DNA of 64,000 nt, taken from contig JAKGHH010000005.1 in assembly GCA_022828595.1 (NCBI GenBank), positions 27,850,193 through 27,914,192 on the forward strand, in the 5' to 3' direction. Both the position numbers and the translations under genes were made by a program. Every line of letters starts with the position of its first letter. Position 1 is the first letter of the stretch. Below are positions 22,784 through 36,137 of this stretch, one piece after another. Source of the DNA: Nelumbo lutea (lineage: Eukaryota > Streptophyta > Magnoliopsida > Proteales > Nelumbonaceae). The notes beneath the pieces are model-generated. The model was not told the DNA's origin. It saw only the letters and a program-made list of their open reading frames with translations, and did no database searches.

Positions 22784-24010
22784 CTATATATTCCACATCA
22801 TTGACATGAAATCATTCATTTGATTTTGGATGGATGACAATTCTACCCTTAAAGTAGACATTTCCATCTCAACCTTCATTGCATGTTCCTTAGATGATCT
22901 TTCCCACTCCTCAGCCTTTCTTCTAGCCTTATCTGCTTCTCTCGACAATGCCGCATACTTATCACAATTTCTAATACTAGTTAGGATTGGACCCAACTCA
23001 AGCCCACGTATTCGTCCACGATGCTCTTCTCCCATTACACGGGTATAAACATTTTCTAGGTAAGAGCCATTTTCCCCACTCAAACTCCTTGAATCCTCAA
23101 CCATGAAATTTTCATTTGATTCTATACAATACAAAAAGAATGTGTTTACAAGAACTATTTTAAAATAAATTATAGTAAATTAAAAAATTCACAAATGAAA
23201 GAACTAAACATATATACCATACCAACAAATTGGATGATCTTTCATCTAGAAGAGTCACATCCTTCTTTCTATATGTCATAAAAAGTATCTCTGTATGAGA
23301 CACTTCATGGCCTCTTTCTTCCCTCTATCATTGTGAAATAATGTACATTTGTTAACATATAAAATTTAAAACATACTAATTACAATAAAAATAACAGTAA
23401 AAGTATAATTAATTACTAATTCCTCATGAATCCTTGCAAAGATTTTTGAGCCCACTGTATGGCCTATTGTCTATTTTGAATGGTTAAGCTTATTAGTCTT
23501 AGGCCGTGCCTACACCCATAAAAGAAAGTATAAAATTATCATACCATCAACTAAAAATTTCAATTTTAAAATATTTAAGATACTCACTCTCCCTTGTTCA
23601 GATTTCCAGTATTGCACCAAGTTTTAGCATTGGTGGGGATGAACTCGATCATTTTTTATTTGCACTTTATCAGCATTATGAGGAATAGAATCAAAATATA
23701 TTCTCTTCAGGTTACACTTCCAATCTCTCCACTTCATCGACAAACACTTTAATACAAAATCCTTGTCATTTTCTTTTGTTTTAAACTTTGTCTACAACCA
23801 CATAAGAAAGGTTTAATTTATGCATATACAACATATATAATAGAAAGAAAAAAAAATCAACTCCATACACATGAAAACAACTTTCCACACCTCCTCTTTC
23901 ATCTCTAATGTTATATCTATCCAAGACTCTACATCTATCAACAACTTATTGCCATTCCATGTGATGGATCCCAAGAATCTTGTTAGCTTCTAGTGTGTCC
24001 GGAAGCATGT
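22784..24010 (-). pseudogene. CACTA (En/Spm-like) element, Transposase_24-type protein remnant
   Basis: The open reading frame at 22784-23134 contains ENVYTRVMGEEHRGRIRGLE, the conserved G..R.GRVRGLG-type motif near the C-terminus of plant Transposase_24 (Ptta/En/Spm) proteins, followed by a coiled-coil tail. Further upstream on the minus strand, broken frames give MTYRKKDVTLLDERS (near 23230-23290) and SITWNGNKLLIDVES (near 23930-23980), other parts of the same family in the right order. It is frameshifted and contains stops. Together with the TNP2 piece at 28.6-29.7 kb it appears to be one minus-strand CACTA element split by later insertion. Confidence 0.68.
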
Positions 24011-25700
24011 CGTTAACCACTTCGGAACACCAGTTTAAACATTTGTAAATTTTTTTCAATTCTCAAACAAATACAAATGCAGTAAATGGGTGAGAACGGG
24101 TCGTATCCATAGGGAAGCGAGGGAAAAATTAATATACACTCAAATCCAAACAAGATAATACAAAGGGGAGTTGCTGAAATATAAAATTAATTAATTAAAA
24201 AAATGGAATTCATTAAAACCAATTTCGAACAGTATTGAGAATAACAAGTGCATAAAAATAAATAAATAATAGAAACAACTAAATAAAAGAAACAAAATAA
24301 AAGTGTCTGAGAATCCGATCAAAGGTAGTAATTTCCGAATCTCTCCTTCCACCCTCGAACTTCTCGAACTAGGCCTTCCGTCTTACCTGGCTGAATTTCA
24401 AATCTACAGAAGAGAATTAAAACACAAATTAAATCTAATAAAAGTATATTTGCATGAAGGAAAAATAAACTAAAATTAAAGAACAAAAAATAATTCTAAA
24501 ACTAAAGAAAATATGGTTGGGATTCAAAATCCAGAGGTGGCAGTAGTGGTGTTGGCGAACTGCAAGTAGGAACCCCCCTCTTGCTTGAGCGTCCTCCTCT
24601 TCCTTTATCCTTGAACTTTTTAAGATCAGCCTTCCTTCTTACTTGGGGGAATTGAACAACCCCTTTTACAGGGCCCCTAGGACCCTTTTTTAGAGAAGGG
24701 TGGACACAATTGGGAATAGGGAGAAAGATGGGGGCAGCAGCTGGGTTTTAACAAAGTAGGAACGCCCTAGGGATTCTAATGGATGGCTAAGATGGTTTTG
24801 GGGTGATCCTATGGCTGAGAATAAAACGAAAGGGCGCCCAATATTATGTAGGGCTGAGATTCGGGCACCTAGAAATGGAGGGTGTAGATTAGAACATCTA
24901 GGGTTAAAGGGTTAAGATTAAAAGAATAGGTGGTGCCCTAGATTAAATGGTTGAGATATAAGATGGAGGGAGTGGCTGAGATTTGGAGGTGTAGGGCTAA
25001 ATGGTGAGGATTAGCAGAATAAGTGGCGCCCTAGGGTTTAAAAGCTATAAAGGAGAGCCCTAAAATGAGTGGTTGAGATTAAAAGAAGTGGAAGGTGGAG
25101 ATTAAACACCTAGGGGCGGCTAGGGTTTGCTAAGAGTGAAAAAGGTTATGTTAAAAAGGCTCCCTAGGGTTTGCTAAAGAGTGGGGAGCATGGTAATACA
25201 ATAGGATGGGCACCAACTAGGTTTAGCAGATAGGAGGTGCCCTCCTGTTCTCAGTTCTTTACAAAAACACCCCTCTATCAGCTAGTCTTCACACCAACTT
25301 CCCAAAAACTGCACTTTAGCATAGAAAACTTTCTATTTTTCTACATAATTTTCACAGAGACCCTCAGAGATCACATAATCGATTTTAATTGGTAAAAGGG
25401 TACACTTTGACTATTCTAAGGCTGAAAATACCCTTGAATTGATGCCCTTAAGGCATCAAAATGTAGGGTTATTACACCCTCCAACTTAAACATTGCTAGT
25501 CCCTTAGCAATGTAGCCTTAAAATTACATTGAGTATATAGATCTTTCCCATTACAAGGTCATCCCTAACAGAATTAATCAAGTATCCTGATTCCAGCATT
25601 TTCAAACTCTGTATAAATATTGGGCTTTAGGGGTAAAACTGTCTTATTTTGAATATTTGTAAATGGTGTCTTGGAGGTGCAACTCGGACTTATCAAACGG
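24011..25700. other. Unclassified repetitive DNA between CACTA and gypsy pieces
   Basis: No long ORF. Contains the words GAACGGGTCGTATCCATAGG (about 24092) and CCAACTTAAACATTGCTAGT (about 25482), which resemble recurrent plant retroelement UTR or LTR text, and many variants of AGGGTTAGATTAAAAG. It may be the non-coding 3' part of the gypsy element or a separate element. Confidence 0.35.
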
Positions 25701-25719
25701 GGCCCTGGTGGCTGGGATC

Positions 25720-27727
25720 CTTATCGATCTCCCTCAGTATCTGCTTTGATGCATTGGTGGTACGTTGAAGGGATGAGGGTGAGGTCGTGGATCAGTGGGT
25801 GCCCCAAGAAGGCGTGATAGCAGGTCATTCCCGAGATTACTTGGAACTCTTGCATTATGGTAAGTGGCCTGATCGCAATTGCAGTTCGATAGACCATTCG
25901 ATGATATCCTCTTTTTGAACATTCATTAATTCTAGTGTATGGACGAAAATCAGATTAGTAGAGCTTCCCGGGTCGACCTTTGATCTTCTCATGTCAAAAC
26001 CCTATCTTCGCCATGATATATAGGGGTCTGTTGTGATGAGGATCGGTGGCTAACATGTCCTATGTTGTGAACTTGACGCTGTAGCGGTCATGGCTGTACG
26101 GTTGTAGGGGGTGCCGGAATACCTCGGCCAGCGCCCTGATGGCCAACTTTCGTGTTGTTGTGTTGGCCCCCTGTTTTGTGAAGAACTATTGTAGCTCTTC
26201 GCTTTTCTCCAGCTTCTCTATCAGATAGTCAACCTGGTACTATCCGGACGCCCCTACCATGTTGATGCTACCTCCTTAGGTATGGGCCGGGAGGGGGTCG
26301 ACTTCCACTCGAACCGGGTCTTTCTTTACAAAACTGCTCTAACTTTACTTTCTGTGTGAATATCCTCCTGAAGGTGAAATAGTCCATTAGGTCATGGTGA
26401 GGCGTCTAATGGTAGTTGCACCACCTTCCTCTGTGCTTATTTTTCTCTGGGTATACTTCTAGTGGTGGCGGCGAAAGGCTGATGACCCTGTCCTCCACCA
26501 GCTTATTCATGATCATGATCACCTCCTCCCTTATGTAGGGGAAATGAGAGGGTGTCGGTGGGATTCTCTTCCCTAGGTATTGTCTCACTGATACGGCCCT
26601 TGTTTGGCTCCTCCATTATTCTTGGGTCTCCTATCAATTGCATACACTTCATTCCTGTTGTATGGGGATGTATCCTTGACAGTTTGTGCCATTCCCTTTA
26701 CGCATCTCCAAAGCTGTCTGAAGGTTTTGACTTTGATATTTTCAATGTCGTTTCTGTAGGTAGGGCATATAATTTTAATGCACTGCTCAACAAAGCTCTT
26801 TTTGGTGATGTGCTCATTGAAAACAAAGTGAGTGAGTTCTGGAACCTCATGATGTAGGCCAGAAAGTCCTCTCTTGGTCCTTGCTCTACATTCCACAGAT
26901 CAGCCATTATCAACTTCCTTTCTAGGGTGAACCATTTGGATGAGAACTTCTTGGTTAGCTCACCCCACGAATCAATGCTCCCAGGGGTGAGACTTACGAA
27001 CCATGTATACACTGGGCCGATCAAAGACTTCGAAAACTCTCATACTTTTAAATCCCCATCGAGAGCGATGGAGCCGAGGGTGTCCTCGAACTTGCTGATG
27101 TGCTCCTGCGGGCTACCTCTTTGTCTGTTGTATTGCAGCCACTGTTGAGGAGGGGTGTAACCCGACAGGGTAAGATTTGTATAAAATACGGTCAAAATAA
27201 GGTTTCTGTAAGACTGCCGAATCCTGGGCCCGACTGTGACTTTCAACCACTAGTCCCTGAACGTACTCCCTTAACTTGTCTCTGCTAAGAGGGGTCTCCG
27301 ATACCGGGTTAGCACAGGGGAAAGCATGAAACTGATGAGCAAGTATGGTGCCTGCTTGGGTTGGGGTCGGATTGGCCCTGTGGAGCTGTTCCGGGACGAT
27401 GGACATGGTGTTGCTGGCATGGCCACTAGGGTTAGGGTTAGAATTCGGGATGCTAGGGATAGTGGCTGCGGGGGTCTGTTCAGCTTGGATTGAATGATTG
27501 AGCAGGATCTGGAGGGCGCTCCTCATTTCTTCCATGTTCTGCTCGAGTTTCCTAAATCATTCTTCGAAGAGCGCCTCAAACCCGTAGACCTTGTTTGACA
27601 AGATCTCGATATTAGCCTAGATGGGTGTTTCCATCTCCTACTAGTTTTCGACTCCAAGGTTGGTGTTTTCCTAGATGTTGCTCTACTCCTCAGGGATGGC
27701 GGTAAGGCTGATATTTCTTGAGGCCAT
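25720..27727 (-). pseudogene. Ty3/gypsy gag and protease remnant
   Basis: From a start at 27727 the minus strand gives a gag N-terminus rich in Asn/Pro/Thr (27535-27113). It continues with the retrotransposon gag domain in two frames: EHISKFEDTLGSIALDGDLK, then YTWFVSLTPGSIDSWGELTK, FSSKWF, LWNVEQGPREDFLAYIMRFQ (27024-26698). A zinc-knuckle-like segment with WCNYH follows near 26420, and a protease-like stretch with DPGSSTNLIFVHTLE near 25960. RT, RNase H and integrase of this element are absent. Stops and frameshifts throughout. Its 5' LTR lies immediately upstream at 27762-28635. Confidence 0.78.
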
Positions 27728-27761
27728 TCTTCGTGATCAAAGATGAAACCTGAGATTCTAC

Positions 27762-28635
27762 TGTAGGATGGGGATGTAAGGCTAGGTTGGGGAGTGGTCT
27801 CTTTGAAGGACGAAGAGAAGCCTTGAGAGTGAGGGAAGGTGAAGGTCTTTAGGTAAAGGGCTTAGAAAATGAGAGGGCCATGGATACTCGAGAGTATCAA
27901 TAACAAATGCTCATGATCAGATGAGTTCTAAAGTGAGGAGGATCTTTATTTATGGAGGAGGTCCCCAGATTCTAAAAGTTAGGAGATTAAGATATTTGCT
28001 CTGTACCGGGGAAGGAAATATTTGATTCATTGTCAATCATTAGGTGCGCTACTGAGGTATCGCCACGTGTTTCATGAGGATCTTCTTAAGGATTGGCTTT
28101 CCTTATCCTTGAGATTCCTCATTACTCACGTGTGCTACTACCTTTTTGTGTGTCATAACTAATCCTATGTGGCAACAGTGATGTCATTGTTCAGTGGTCA
28201 GTACTTTGTTAGTTCTACGTGGTGGCTTGCAAAGTCCTTTGCTGTCTTGGGTTCGCGTGTGTCTGGGCACACCCGGGCCTCACCATGGGCTCGGCCTACT
28301 ATCCTTTCTATCCTATTATCTAAAGTAGGCTTGCAGGTTGTGAGTTCATCACACGTTATAGCAGGTGTGGCTTCATTGCACACTTAGGTGTGTTTGGGTC
28401 TCTTGGACGGGTCTTTCTGAGGTTTATTTAGGTTTGGGCGTTAACTAAACTTGGTGAGCTGTGGGTTTATTGTAGCTTTGTTTAATGTTTTGCGGGTTCA
28501 TCGCAAAGGTGGCGGTGTACCGCAAGTTCATCGCAGCATGGGGGTTGATTGCAAGCTACTCATAAGTGCTTCTGTGGTATTACTCTTGGTGTCTGAGTGT
28601 TCTTTGAGGGTCTGGGTGAGCCATACATACCTACA
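27762..28635 (-). mobile_element. 5' LTR of the minus-strand gypsy element
   Basis: On the minus strand it starts TGTAGGTATGTATGGC and ends CCATCCTACA, 874 bp, just before the gag leader. It is homologous to the inserted solo LTR at 14408-15105. The upper border falls inside a codon of the CACTA TNP2 frame, so this is the insertion junction. GCGATGA-type short repeats occupy the U3 part (28490-28560). Confidence 0.7.
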
Positions 28636-29720
28636 CAAGCCATGTGATATGAGTAGAAGTCACTATCCTAAATGGACTACATCTATCAGTTGCCAACCCA
28701 ATCCTAACATTATGTGTTTCTATAACAAATGATGAATGAATGTTGTCAAAGTTTTTCCATGGTGGAGAATTCTCAAGATGCCTTAATACTCCATCCTCGG
28801 TCCACCACCTCATCATGCCATCTCATGAGAGATGTAGTTTTTGATGACATGAATAATTTTTGTAGCCTTGGTATTAGGGGAAATGGCACAAAACCTTGAC
28901 TGGAATTTTGGTCTTACATCTAGATGAAGGATTATCACTACGACCTTTTAAACTATAAGCAGTTTCATCCCATCTAGATTTTCTACATATTTTTACATGT
29001 TTCCCTACTTTTGTCATCCTTCCAATATCGCATACAATTATTGGGATAAGCATGAATCTTATTGTTACTAAATCCTAAATCTTATTGTAATTAAACCCTA
29101 AGTCCTTAATGATCTTCTTGGTTTCATGGTATGAAACCAGCAACACCTCACCCTCAGAGAATGCCTCTTTCAGCAATTCAAGTAGCATAGTGAACGACTT
29201 GTCAGATCACCCACAAAGACATTTTATTTGGAATAGCTTCACAATAAAAGATAACTTTGTAAAATTTTTACAACATGGGTAAAGTTCTTGTTCAACATCT
29301 CTTAACAAATTCAAATATTTGTTAGCTATTGCACTAGGTCCTTCTTCTACATCTGCATGTGATGCCCCAAACCCTTCACCATCAAGATTTAGTAAACTGA
29401 ATGATTTTCTAAGCATCTTGTCAATGTCAGCATCCACAATCAACACATCTTTACAAGTAGTCTATCAGTAGATGTACTATGTTGCATCTTTTCCCCATGA
29501 AAAATCCAATTGGTGGACGGGGGACCCATTCCATAAAAAATGCACTTTGACCCATTCTCTATCCAACAATTTAGAGTTGGCACAACTTTTATATGGACAT
29601 AAGATCTTACCATCACGGGGTTGGTGAGAGAAGGAAAATTGAAGGAACTTTTTTATGCCTTCAAAGTATATTGGATCATTCCTAATTCATAAAATAACAC
29701 TCATGTATGTCAAAATAATT
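28636..29720 (-). pseudogene. CACTA (En/Spm-like) TNP2 transposase, N-terminal part
   Basis: Minus-strand frames give, in family order: a KILCPYKSCANS zinc-type segment (about 29600), LYPCCKNFTKLSFIVKLFQI (about 29270), LLELLKEAFSEGEVLLVSYH and KIIKDLGFNYNKI (about 29090-29190), MRWWTEDGVLRHLENSPPWK and NVRIGLATDRCSPFR (28816-28670). These are the conserved landmarks of the TNP2/tnpD transposase. The match stops abruptly at the codon cut by the gypsy LTR at 28635, and the catalytic remainder is not found elsewhere in the window. Multiple stops and frameshifts. Confidence 0.82.
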
Positions 29721-31376
29721 TGTACTAAATTATAAGACCTACATATGGGAAATAAACTTCGTACTAAAAGTACCTTGAAAGATTAATCTAACTCTTATCC
29801 ATAAGTGTAAACCTAATTGATCCAAGGAATTATTAGTAAAAAAATGAATGTAAGAAATTACCAAACATTTCATCCATCTACATGTGAAATCTAGTAAAGG
29901 AAAGTTTGGTTTCATGCAATTCATGGAGTTGAGTAGAAATTTGGTTAGGTTTTAATTGGCAAAGTTGAGTGGGGAGGCCAACCATGGGAGGAGGAAGACA
30001 AAATACATAGTGCAAGTCCAATAGCCCCAAGTACCAAAAAGATTACAATTTATAATTGATAGGTTTAAAAGACAAAGCTAAATTAGTTTGACAACCACAT
30101 GCCCAATAAGATTTCTATTTGCACTTTGTTTTTGCAACCACTACCATATCAATATCCGATTCATTTTGCACTTTGTTTTGGCACATCTAATGCAATGATT
30201 AACTAGGTTGGATAGAATTTAAACAGATTTGGCACCTTTTTTAACTCTCCTCACGAATTTCATACAAATTACAATCTAGGATTGTGCCCAAAACAATTGC
30301 ATTTCTTCCTCTCACCATTTACATCCTAGGAAAAAAAGTGGACCTAGGTTGCCATGAATGTTTTTGTAAGTTTCCCTAAGAAAAAGAGTAGAACTAGTTT
30401 CCATGTTTTTACCTTTCAACTCTAGAGAAAACAAACAAGACTAAAAGGAAAATGTAGACTAAAGTAATGAAATGAATCCTAGAATTTTTGAGATTGATGA
30501 ATCTAAGAATTTCTACTTTTATTTTTTTATGTGCTCATGGGTGATAATGTTTCATGGTTTAAGTTAAAAGATTCCTTGACAAGCTAGAGCATATGCTAGA
30601 AATGTAGTTTCTATGGTTTCTGTGGGCATTTTTCTTTGGAGAACCTGTTCAAAATTTTGCCCTTAACTGGATCACTGCTCTATATTTTGTTAGTATTATT
30701 AAAGCCTGAGTGGTCTTGCTGGTTAAACCATTCCATGTGGGAATAAGCCCTCTAAATGTTTAAGTCTTTTTAGTAACCAAACTTCTTGTAGAAACAAATT
30801 GAACCAGGTGACTCAGGTTAATTTTCATTTGCCTGGTTGAGTTAAATGGGTTAGGTCAGAAGCATTATTTGTATAGAAGCATTCTCAAATTAAAAGTTAA
30901 AATAAAAGAAAAAGTTTTAACAAGATTTTCTGAAAGGGGGTATAAAAGGATTTTAGGGAGACAATATTTAGTTAAAACAAAATGGGTGGGATCTGAAAAA
31001 TGCATTTGGGCAGGATCATGGTTCATTTGGAGAAAATTAGTCTTTGGCTTTCTGGTAACACAAGAAGTATGCTAGCGATACTAAGAAACAATTAACCTAC
31101 TATTACTTCTCAAGTTTATGAACCTGAGTCTCCTCTGCCAAGGAGAGAGTCTGAAATCTATTTAGTTCTGTGCTGGCCACAATGAAACAAGCAGCTATTC
31201 AAGAGTTTGAACAATTCAGATTTTCAGATTTTGCAGGCAACTTTTGAGACATTCTTGAGATCCAAGCTTCTAATGTGCACTATTTCAGTCTTGACTGGAT
31301 TTTTTTTTTTATGTTTTCTTCTAATGGAGTGTCATCTTGACACCTAAATAGATTGTACTTGTTTCTATGTTTATAA
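29721..31376. other. Unassigned AT-rich DNA
   Basis: One short ORF near 30869-31075 (KTKWVGSEKCIWAGSWF) is not recognised. The first part may be 5' non-coding DNA of the CACTA element. No termini or target duplications were found. Confidence 0.35.
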
Positions 31377-31400
31377 AGTTTTCTTAATTACCTTTCAAAA
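31160..31400 (+). mobile_element. Possible retroposon 3' end with poly(A)
   Basis: Ends in A15 at about 31399-31413, preceded by TTTATAAAGTTTTCTTAATT, similar to the ends of plant L1-type LINEs. No domain or target duplication was identified, so this is tentative. Confidence 0.3.
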
Positions 31401-31413
31401 AAAAAAAAAAACA

Positions 31414-33590
31414 ACAAAATTCCCAACTAGTGTTATGATGACTTAGGCCAGAACTTAGGTGAGAAATAGAGCCTACATAGCTAGCCTGAGAAAATATATG
31501 TGAAAAAATTATTTAACAACAATAAAGAGATTAAAGGAAAAACTAGTGAGAAAAAGAATGAAAGAAAGAGATAATTAGGCCTCTCAAGTGAAAAAGAAAT
31601 CTGGTTGAGGTTTTGTTGTTCAATCATTCCTCATCCCCCAATCCTATGTCACCCATCCTAGAGCTCATTAAATTATGTTAGTCACATGGAAACCCAAGAC
31701 CATCAGACAATGGGGTAGTGTGTTTGCAGAAAAATTTATTCTAGCATTTTGATTTTTAATGATACAATAGGGCATCACCTCAATCCCCTTCCTATTTTAC
31801 AAAACCTGAAAATGGGCTAAGGGCAAACTCCAATTAGAAAAAGAATGACTAGATGCCTTAAACCTCATTTTCTCCCAAATATTTTTTAATCAATTAGGGT
31901 TTTTTACCTATACAGTCTTAAATCCAAGGTCCATGCAACAAACCCATTAAAGAACAAACATGGATATATATGCAGTTATACATAAATTGATGATCCTGTT
32001 TTCTGATATTGCATGGTTCACCACTGTATGTTTTTTACTTTATTTTAAACACTTCTTAGTTTGCCTTAAATTATACAATTCAATGTTATGATAAATGGAA
32101 TACAAGTACATAAGTAGGCAAGTTATGCTAAGATTGGATTATAATTATTACCAAACCGAGGGTAAAAGGTTGCTAAATTTGTAATATGTATATATAAGAA
32201 ATATGACAATTTGGAAATTTAAGGATACCCATAAACATATGAAAGCTATTGGAGCCCTTCCACTACTACAATTATGGTCAGATTTAGTTTATTCTTTATA
32301 TCAAGCTGATCATAAGCATTTTGTGCTTTCAAATGTAGTTCATTCACCTATCTGCATGCATTTGGCTCCTAACACCTATATATGTTCATCCTCTGTGTGT
32401 GTGCATATCATTTGGTTAGTATAATTTGTGAAAATTTTAATCCTGAAAAGGTCAATACCTATTTAAAGTGGTAGTTCATCTTGAAAGAGATATGGATGCA
32501 AGTTGAGAATTCTGGCACAGAATTATCAATAAACACCAGGTAACAGGAGCAAGGCCAGTATAAATGTATTGAACAATGGCCAAGTTAACAAGAATTTGTC
32601 TATCCACGTTTAAATTAACTATTACTATTGGCTTTAATTTGTTTGTCTATATCAAGATACCCTCCTTCGAGAATACAGCATTGAAGGTGTTTGCAGGATT
32701 GTTGGCTTGTCAATTTAACTTTGTTTAATGTCTTGCGTCTCAAGATTTGTCTCCTCATTTAGTAGGTATTTGGCATCGGTGCTGGAAATACTACATCGTT
32801 TTCTCATAAAAATGGTGTTGGGCATGTGTAAATTGTAGTGGTTATTTTTTGTTTGGAAGCGGTGCTGCCACATAAGCTGTTTTCTGGGAAAACAATATGG
32901 GTTTTGTTTGGTACCAGTGCTGTAGAATCGTTTACAGCATTGGTCATATTATCCAATGCCCAAGATGATGTTACATCATTGCACTGTTGATAGCAACGAA
33001 CTGTTTTCTGAGAAAACGTCAAATTTGACATTGCTTCAGACCACTTTTCCGATTTTTAAGGCATGACCTGGAGCAATGTTTTTTATGAAAAAACGGTGTC
33101 AAATAAAATACCGTTTTCTTAAACACCCAGCCTTTTTTTTATTTTTTTCTATGGATTGCAGCCAGGTATGGTCACAACTGATCTTCTAATGTCTTCTACT
33201 AACACCAAGCAGATCAACTACGAAATTTTGAGTCATATGAAATTAATTTTTGGTAAAAACGTCCTTTTAATATTTCTTGCTTTGTGGGCTGTTTTCACTT
33301 ATGATGTCCTATGTGCCACTTAATTATGCCTATATAGATTAAAACAACAATAAACAATTAATGTGCATATTGGTTATCTGCACAACCTCACGAACTTCCC
33401 CGTTTCCAAAACTAGATTTAACTATGAATGTTGTTGATTATATTGATTACAATATCAAATACCACCTAAGACTACGAAAGTTCACCAAATCACCAGCTTC
33501 TGGTTTGATTTGACAACAACAACAGTGACAATGCAAGATGGGTATCATATATATGAATCTATTCGTGCGAGTAGATTCCCACGTGAGGGC
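31414..33590. other. Non-coding, one possible MITE
   Basis: No gene found. Between about 32762 and 33130 the sequence carries several GTTTTCT(G/C)A(G/T)AAAA and GGTGTTTGG-like words, with ends TAGGTATTTGGCATCGGT and ACCGTTTTCTTAAACACCC in inverted relation. This suggests a decayed Harbinger-type MITE, not proven. Confidence 0.35.
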
Positions 33591-33599
33591 AACATGTAA

Positions 33600-34185
33600 T
33601 TTAGTAATTACGGATTATTATAGTAATTTAATAAATATATAATTAGTGATTATAATTAATAATTACTGTTATTATAAATTTTGTTAATAACTAGATATTT
33701 ACTTTAAAATTATAAATATTATTATTAAAAAATTCTATTATTAAATTATTGATTATTACCGTAATTTAATAAATATATAATCAGTGATTATAATTAATAA
33801 TTACTGTTATTATAAATATTGTTAATAAATAGATATTTACTTTAGTTTTACTTTAAATTAAAATTATAAATATTGCTATTAATAAATACTGTTAATAAAT
33901 TTAGTAATTATTGTTATATTAAAAATAATTTAAAATTTTATTAAAAGTATTGTTATTGATTATTTAAAAAATATTATAATTATGGACTATTATTGATAAG
34001 TACTGTTAATTTAATTTAATTTTGGTAATTATTAATTTAATGAATATTGTTAATAAATCCTATTCATAAATTTAATATTTACTGTTATATTAAAAATAAC
34101 TAAATAATATTATTAAAACTATCATTAATGATTATTTAATTAAATAGTATAATACTTACTATTATTGATAAATGTTGTTAATAAC
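33600..34185. repeat. AT-rich tandem repeat, ~139-bp period
   Basis: The block GTAATTTAATAAATATATAA followed by TNAGTGATTATAATTAATAA occurs near 33622 and again near 33761. Weaker TTAATAAAT/TACTGTTA variants continue to 34185. No coding content. Confidence 0.65.
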
Positions 34186-34189
34186 GTTT

Positions 34190-35160
34190 TGACAGCTGAC
34201 GGTTCGAATGGATGGCCCATTCTGACAACAAAAATTACAAGCAAAAAATTATGGAACCATTCTGGCCACCGGTTTTTGAGTTGATGGTTCGATCATTCGG
34301 TTCGAACAAACGGTCCGTTCTGACAACAAAAATTTGAGTTTGTGAGGTCCATCAAGTAGTATCATACGTGTTATGTCATCTGAGCGAGTGACTCATACAA
34401 CCCAAAAATGGAACCATTATGGCCATTGGTTTTTGGGTCGACAGTTCAACCGCCCAGTTTAAACGAATGGCCCGTTTTGACAACAAAAAATTATAAGCAA
34501 AAATTTATAGAACCGTTCTGGTCACCAATTTTCGGGTTAACGGTTTGATCGTCCGGTTCGAATGGACAACCATTCTGACAACAAAAATTACAGGCAAAAA
34601 ATTGAGTGTGTGAGGTCCATTAAGTAGTATCATATGTGTCATGTCATTCGTGCGTGTGACTCATATGACCCGAAAATGGAACCGTTCTGGCCCCCAGTTT
34701 TCGGATTAACGGTTCGACCGTCCGGTTTGAACGAAAGGCTCGTTCTAACAATAAAAATTAAAAAATAAATAAATAAACAGCCAAAAACCATTGAATGGGT
34801 CAACGGGTTACCAGTTCGACCACTTGGCTCAATGGGTCGTTGACTGATTCAACAGTTTTTGGCCAGGGACCGGGATTCGGGTAAAACAGAACGGGTTGCC
34901 TGGACAGTTTCCAATTAAAAAAAAAATGAATGACCCATTCTAACAAAAAATATTATAGGCAAAAACTTAAGTGTGTGAGGTCCATTAAGTAGTATCATAC
35001 GTGTTATGTCATTCAAGTGTGTGACTCATATGACCTGAAGATGAAACCGTTCTGGCCACTAGTTTTCAGGTTGATGGTTTCACTATCTAGTTTGAATGGA
35101 TGGCTCATTCTGACAAGAAAAATTAAAAGAAATAAAAAATGACCAAAAACCATTGAAGGG
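34190..35160 (+). repeat. Degenerate repeat family 'GGTTCGACCGTCCGGTTCGAA', copy set 1
   Basis: Several imperfect copies of a ~240-370 bp unit. Recurring words include CGTTCTGGCCACCGGTTTTC, GGCCCATTCTGACAACAAAA, ATTACAGGCAAAAAATTGAG and GGTCCATTAAGTAGTATCAT (at about 34348, 34615 and 34981). The same words in reverse complement fill 62690-64000. Function and element class unknown. No ORF. Confidence 0.75.
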
Positions 35161-35161
35161 G

Positions 35162-36132
35162 TCATAACACCACTACCTGAAGTGTGTGTAGAATAGGTCG
35201 GCCCAGTATGGCATTGTATGGGGAGGGGGTGGCGACCAGTAGGAAATCATGATCAAAGCGAACCATGTTAGGAGGCAAGCCCGCTTCGACTAGAACCCTC
35301 ACCCTGCCAACTGGCTGAACTACTTCCCCTCTGAAACCTATTAAGGGTACGCCGATTGGCTGGAGATCCTTTTTACCAAGCTCCATAAGCTCAAAGGCCT
35401 CCAAAAATATGATGTTAGCCGAGCTGCCGGAGTTGACTAGGATTCTTTTCAGTTTAAAATCATTGATTCACAACCTCACTACCAAAGTGTCATCATGTGG
35501 ATACTGTACTCCGCACATGTATTCAGTAAAGTAAATGACTTCTTCCGTTCTTGGGTGCTTTGGCGGGTTATCATCTTCATGATCTAGTTCTCTGACGGAG
35601 TTCTTCCCTACTAAGGTGGTGCACCCTGCTACTATTGACCCTCTAGTAATCATGTTGATTACCCCTGGACAGGTCGCTCTTACTATTGGTTTCAGGGAGC
35701 TACTTCTTGCTCCCTGCTCGCTTGGGGTGCTTCTTTGTTCGACTCTTCAGGCCGTTGCTCATCCTTGACGAACTGCCTCAGGTATCCCCTTTTGATTAGG
35801 TCTTCTATCTCGTTTCTGAGATTCCAACAGTTTTCCATTTCATGGCCAACATCAGGATGGAAGTGGTAGTATTTCTTGGGGTTCCTGGTAGTTGGGGCTG
35901 CCCCTCATCCTGGCCGGCCACTTTACATAGTTATTAGATTTTATCTGCATCAAAATTTCTCCCTTTTTTGCATTCATGGGAGTGAAAGTTCTAGTATACA
36001 AGGGCTAGGTCCCAAATTGCTTGTTTGAACCCCTGGATGGAGACTTGCTTTTCTTGCGAGGCGAGCTGCTATGCCTACTTCTTGGCGATCTACTTCTCTT
36101 GGGTGACTTGTTTCTTCTCTTAGTCTTATTGT
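35162..36132 (-). pseudogene. Ty3/gypsy gag C-terminus and aspartic protease fragment
   Basis: Read from 36132 downward: a basic Ser/Arg/Lys-rich linker (KRSRSPRSRHSSSPRKKSK), a segment with RRGY-like and GVINMITRGSIVAG text, YPHDDTLVVRL, then the protease with the active-site variant NSGSSANIIF and its C-terminal signature FLLVATPSPYNAILGRPIL. Asp of the usual D-S/G-G-S-S site is replaced by Asn (VNSGSSAN). It is cut sharply at about 36132-36138, where a plus-strand gypsy segment begins. Confidence 0.82.
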
Positions 36133-36137
36133 TACCT

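Noticed and set aside
32762..33130. Possible Harbinger-type MITE
   Set aside because: Ends only loosely inverted and no TTA/TAA duplication could be fixed, so it is mentioned but not called as a separate feature.
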